Shown here in pieces: positions 54,703 to 56,319 of a stretch of 56,319 nt of DNA. The DNA lies in NCBI GenBank assembly GCA_937872225.1, contig CALMRZ010000076.1, positions 1 through 56,319 on the forward strand, written 5' to 3'. The notes under the pieces are model-generated. The model saw nothing but the letters and a program-made list of their open reading frames with translations, made no database searches and was not told where the DNA came from. The DNA is from an uncultured Spirochaetota bacterium (GTDB lineage: Bacteria > Spirochaetota > UBA4802 > UBA5550). The translations under genes and the position numbers were made by a program. Numbering within the stretch: the stretch's first letter is position 1; each line of letters begins with the position of its first letter.

Positions 54703-55764
54703 TCAGAGGCTTTTCATCATATCGTCCAGGAAATCGGCCTTTTTTTCCATGACAATGTCTTCAAGCCTGTTCTTGAGCTGGTTTAGGTCATGGTGGGCCC
54801 GGTGCGACAGTACCGCGCGCCTGTCCCCGCCGGCGGCTTCTTTATCGAAGAGCTGCTCCGCCAGGGACTTGTTCACCGCCTCGATGCGCGCGACGTTGTA
54901 ATAGTGCCTCCGCGCCAGGGTGGTGGCGATGCTGGTCAGAAAATCCTTCTGTTTTTCCGCGACGCTCTTCAGGTCCTCCTTCCTGATCCTGGTCAGGACG
55001 ACGGTGTTTTTCGCCTTCAGCGTGGCGGCGCGTTTTTCCCCGAGAAGGAGCGCCGTCTCGCCTATCACGGTCCCCGCCTGGTCGATCGAGCTGATCCTGC
55101 TCCCCTTCATGATCACGTCTATGGCGCCGCTCTTGAGGATGTACATTTCACTCCCGGGGGTATCCTCCTCGCATATGACCGATCCGCGCTGGTATTCAAC
55201 GTCCATCTCGGAGAGCGCCGCGACGGTGGTCATCGTGGCCGCCTCGGTCGACTTGCAGTATGCCTCTCCCTTTTTATTGGTGAGGGTGTCGGCGTATTCC
55301 TCTATGAGATCCTTGAGCCAGGGGAGCCGCCGCTTGTCATACTCCTGCCGGAGCCGGTCAATGATCGTGTAATAGGCAACGGCATACTCGCGGGTTTTTT
55401 TCTCCTCTCCCTCAAGATCATCCATGTTCTTCTGAAGTATCTGGCCAGTCAGCAGCACCTGTTTTGCCAGGACCATGGCGACATTGAGGGCGAATGAATA
55501 GGTGGCAAGGCCCGGCATGAATTTTTCAATCGGTATCCTTTTGACGGCGCTGCTTCCCTCGGCGACAGCGGTTTCAATGCGGCCGGTGTCCGTGTCCAGG
55601 AGACGAGACATGATGATTTCAGTGGCGCCGATGATGAGGTTGCTGCCGCTGATGGCGTACTTGTCGACGTTGGACAGGTAAAAGTAGACTGAGCCTTCAC
55701 TGAGGAAATATACGGAGTCTGCCGCCCCGGTGGCGGCATACAGCTTTACATACGTCCCGCTCAT
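54703..55764 (-). CDS. cyclic-nucleotide-binding-domain protein
   Basis: A 353-residue protein. Residues 185-290 are a cNMP-binding (Crp-like) domain: GSVICEEDTPGSEMYILKSG, SIDQAGTVIGETALLLGEKR and AATLKAKN, the phosphate cassette GETALL-RAA being recognisable. The first 100 residues look like a degenerate second copy (GSVYFYLSNVDKYAISGSNL). The middle (about 110-170) is helical. No DNA-binding domain, so a signal-responsive regulator of another kind. It follows the receiver protein gene by 28 bases on the same strand. Confidence 0.85.
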   Translation of the reverse strand: MSGTYVKLYAATGAADSVYFLSEGSVYFYLSNVDKYAISGSNLIIGATEIIMSRLLDTDTGRIETAVAEGSSAVKRIPIEKFMPGLATYSFALNVAMVLAKQVLLTGQILQKNMDDLEGEEKKTREYAVAYYTIIDRLRQEYDKRRLPWLKDLIEEYADTLTNKKGEAYCKSTEAATMTTVAALSEMDVEYQRGSVICEEDTPGSEMYILKSGAIDVIMKGSRISSIDQAGTVIGETALLLGEKRAATLKAKNTVVLTRIRKEDLKSVAEKQKDFLTSIATTLARRHYYNVARIEAVNKSLAEQLFDKEAAGGDRRAVLSHRAHHDLNQLKNRLEDIVMEKKADFLDDMMKSL

Positions 55765-55792
55765 TGTTATAGGTTTCGCCGTAAAAGGCCGG

Positions 55793-56152
55793 CTATCCCA
55801 GTAAGCCCTTGATGGTTTTCAGAAGTTCTTCCTTGTCGAAGGGCTTCTGGACATATGCCGATGCGTGTATCGCCTGGTCATTCATCTTAATCGTTCTTTC
55901 ATTGAGGGCCGAAATCACGATGATCCTGGCCTTCGGATCATATTCGCTGATGGCCTGCACCGCCTTCATCCCGTCGAGGCCGCCCATGGTAATATCCATT
56001 GTCACGAAATCCGGCCTGAGGGTTTTGTATTTCTCAATGCCGTCAGCGCCGTTGTCCGCCTCGTCAAGAATTTTGTGTCCGCCGCTTTCAAGGGAATCGC
56101 GGATAATTTTTCTCATGAATTTGGAATCATCAACAATCAATGCAGCTGCCAT
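55793..56152 (-). CDS. single-domain response regulator (CheY-like)
   Basis: A 119-residue receiver domain with the acidic pair (LIVDDSKFMRKI), the phospho-acceptor Asp in FVTMDITMGGLDG, the Thr/Ser of VISALNE and the Lys of VQKPFDKEEL. No output domain, so it works by protein contact, as CheY does. Start ATG 56152 has AGGTG upstream; the longer frame from 56221 lacks a site. It shares a transcript with the cNMP-binding protein. The kinase is outside the window. Confidence 0.93.
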   Translation of the reverse strand: MAAALIVDDSKFMRKIIRDSLESGGHKILDEADNGADGIEKYKTLRPDFVTMDITMGGLDGMKAVQAISEYDPKARIIVISALNERTIKMNDQAIHASAYVQKPFDKEELLKTIKGLLG

Positions 56153-56319
56153 CGCATACACCTGAAAAAGGGGTTTAGTGTCACTTGTGAGCAATTCTAT
56201 AATAATATTGATAATGATCAATAACTTTTATTAATTTCAGGATAATATTCTGATCCGGCCGTATTACATGGCCGGAAAGGGTTTCAGGCATAGTTCTTGA
56301 CAGCAATACTCACTATCTT
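56153..56319. other. right edge of the window
   Basis: AT-rich promoter-like stretch for the receiver gene, then a hairpin CCGGCC/GGCCGG at about 56255-56275. No gene can be called before the edge. Confidence 0.4.

Overview
The window is a bacterial chromosome segment, gene-dense and moderately GC-rich, with AT-rich control regions. It has no rRNA, tRNA, CRISPR array or transposase that I could see. Signal peptides, lipoproteins and an MBOAT/SGNH export pair suggest a diderm. NrdD/NrdG, a ferredoxin:thioredoxin-reductase-type protein and several Fe-S enzymes suggest anaerobic or facultative growth. The lineage cannot be fixed from the sequence alone; a spirochaete (Leptospira-like) or a delta-proteobacterial-type organism would fit.

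Layout. 1-7.4 kb (mostly minus): MBOAT O-acyltransferase with an SGNH partner cut by the window edge, ClpB, a small secreted protein, and a glutaredoxin plus FTR-rubredoxin pair. 7.8-10.9 kb (plus): class III ribonucleotide reductase whose glycyl-radical tail is a separate 54-residue ORF behind a dispersed repeat, then the activase NrdG. 10.9-24.4 kb: a divergent TetR regulator with a palindromic operator, then a long plus-strand isoprenoid/triterpenoid block: U32-family Fe-S protein, an oxidosqualene-cyclase-type triterpene cyclase, dxs, polyprenyl synthase, type 2 IPP isomerase, DUF116 protein, dxr, ispF, a fused ispE-ispH, and ispG. All MEP steps except IspD are present.

24.5-32.5 kb: an unknown helical protein with an SCP2-like protein (minus), then a TetR-controlled block for unsaturated acyl-CoA metabolism (enoyl-CoA isomerase-like protein, TetR, two nitronate-monooxygenase-like flavoproteins, FadH-type dienoyl-CoA reductase). 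A four-hairpin array precedes fadH. 32.5-42.7 kb: housekeeping and accessory genes (RluA-type pseudouridine synthase, PNPOx-like protein, DUF523-DUF1722, a GGDEF membrane protein, glycogen phosphorylase, a beta-propeller protein, an HGSNAT-like membrane protein). 42.8-51 kb: many exported proteins (Cys-rich, Lys-rich, acidic lipoprotein, an 887-residue unknown, an FG-GAP propeller lipoprotein), an acyl-CoA synthetase alpha-type protein and an FdhD homologue without its CxxC. 51-56.3 kb: Aat, an AEC-type permease, an SGNH hydrolase, a PadR regulator, and a CheY-like receiver followed by a cyclic-nucleotide-binding protein.

The most distinctive system is the isoprenoid block. Its cyclase has the DCTAE acid motif of enzymes that open an epoxide, yet no squalene epoxidase is encoded nearby. 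The adjacent U32 protein has two four-cysteine motifs, and U32 relatives UbiU/UbiV carry out O2-independent hydroxylation. An anaerobic route to an oxygenated triterpenoid is a testable hypothesis, not a demonstrated fact. The split glycyl-radical reductase is the second notable find.
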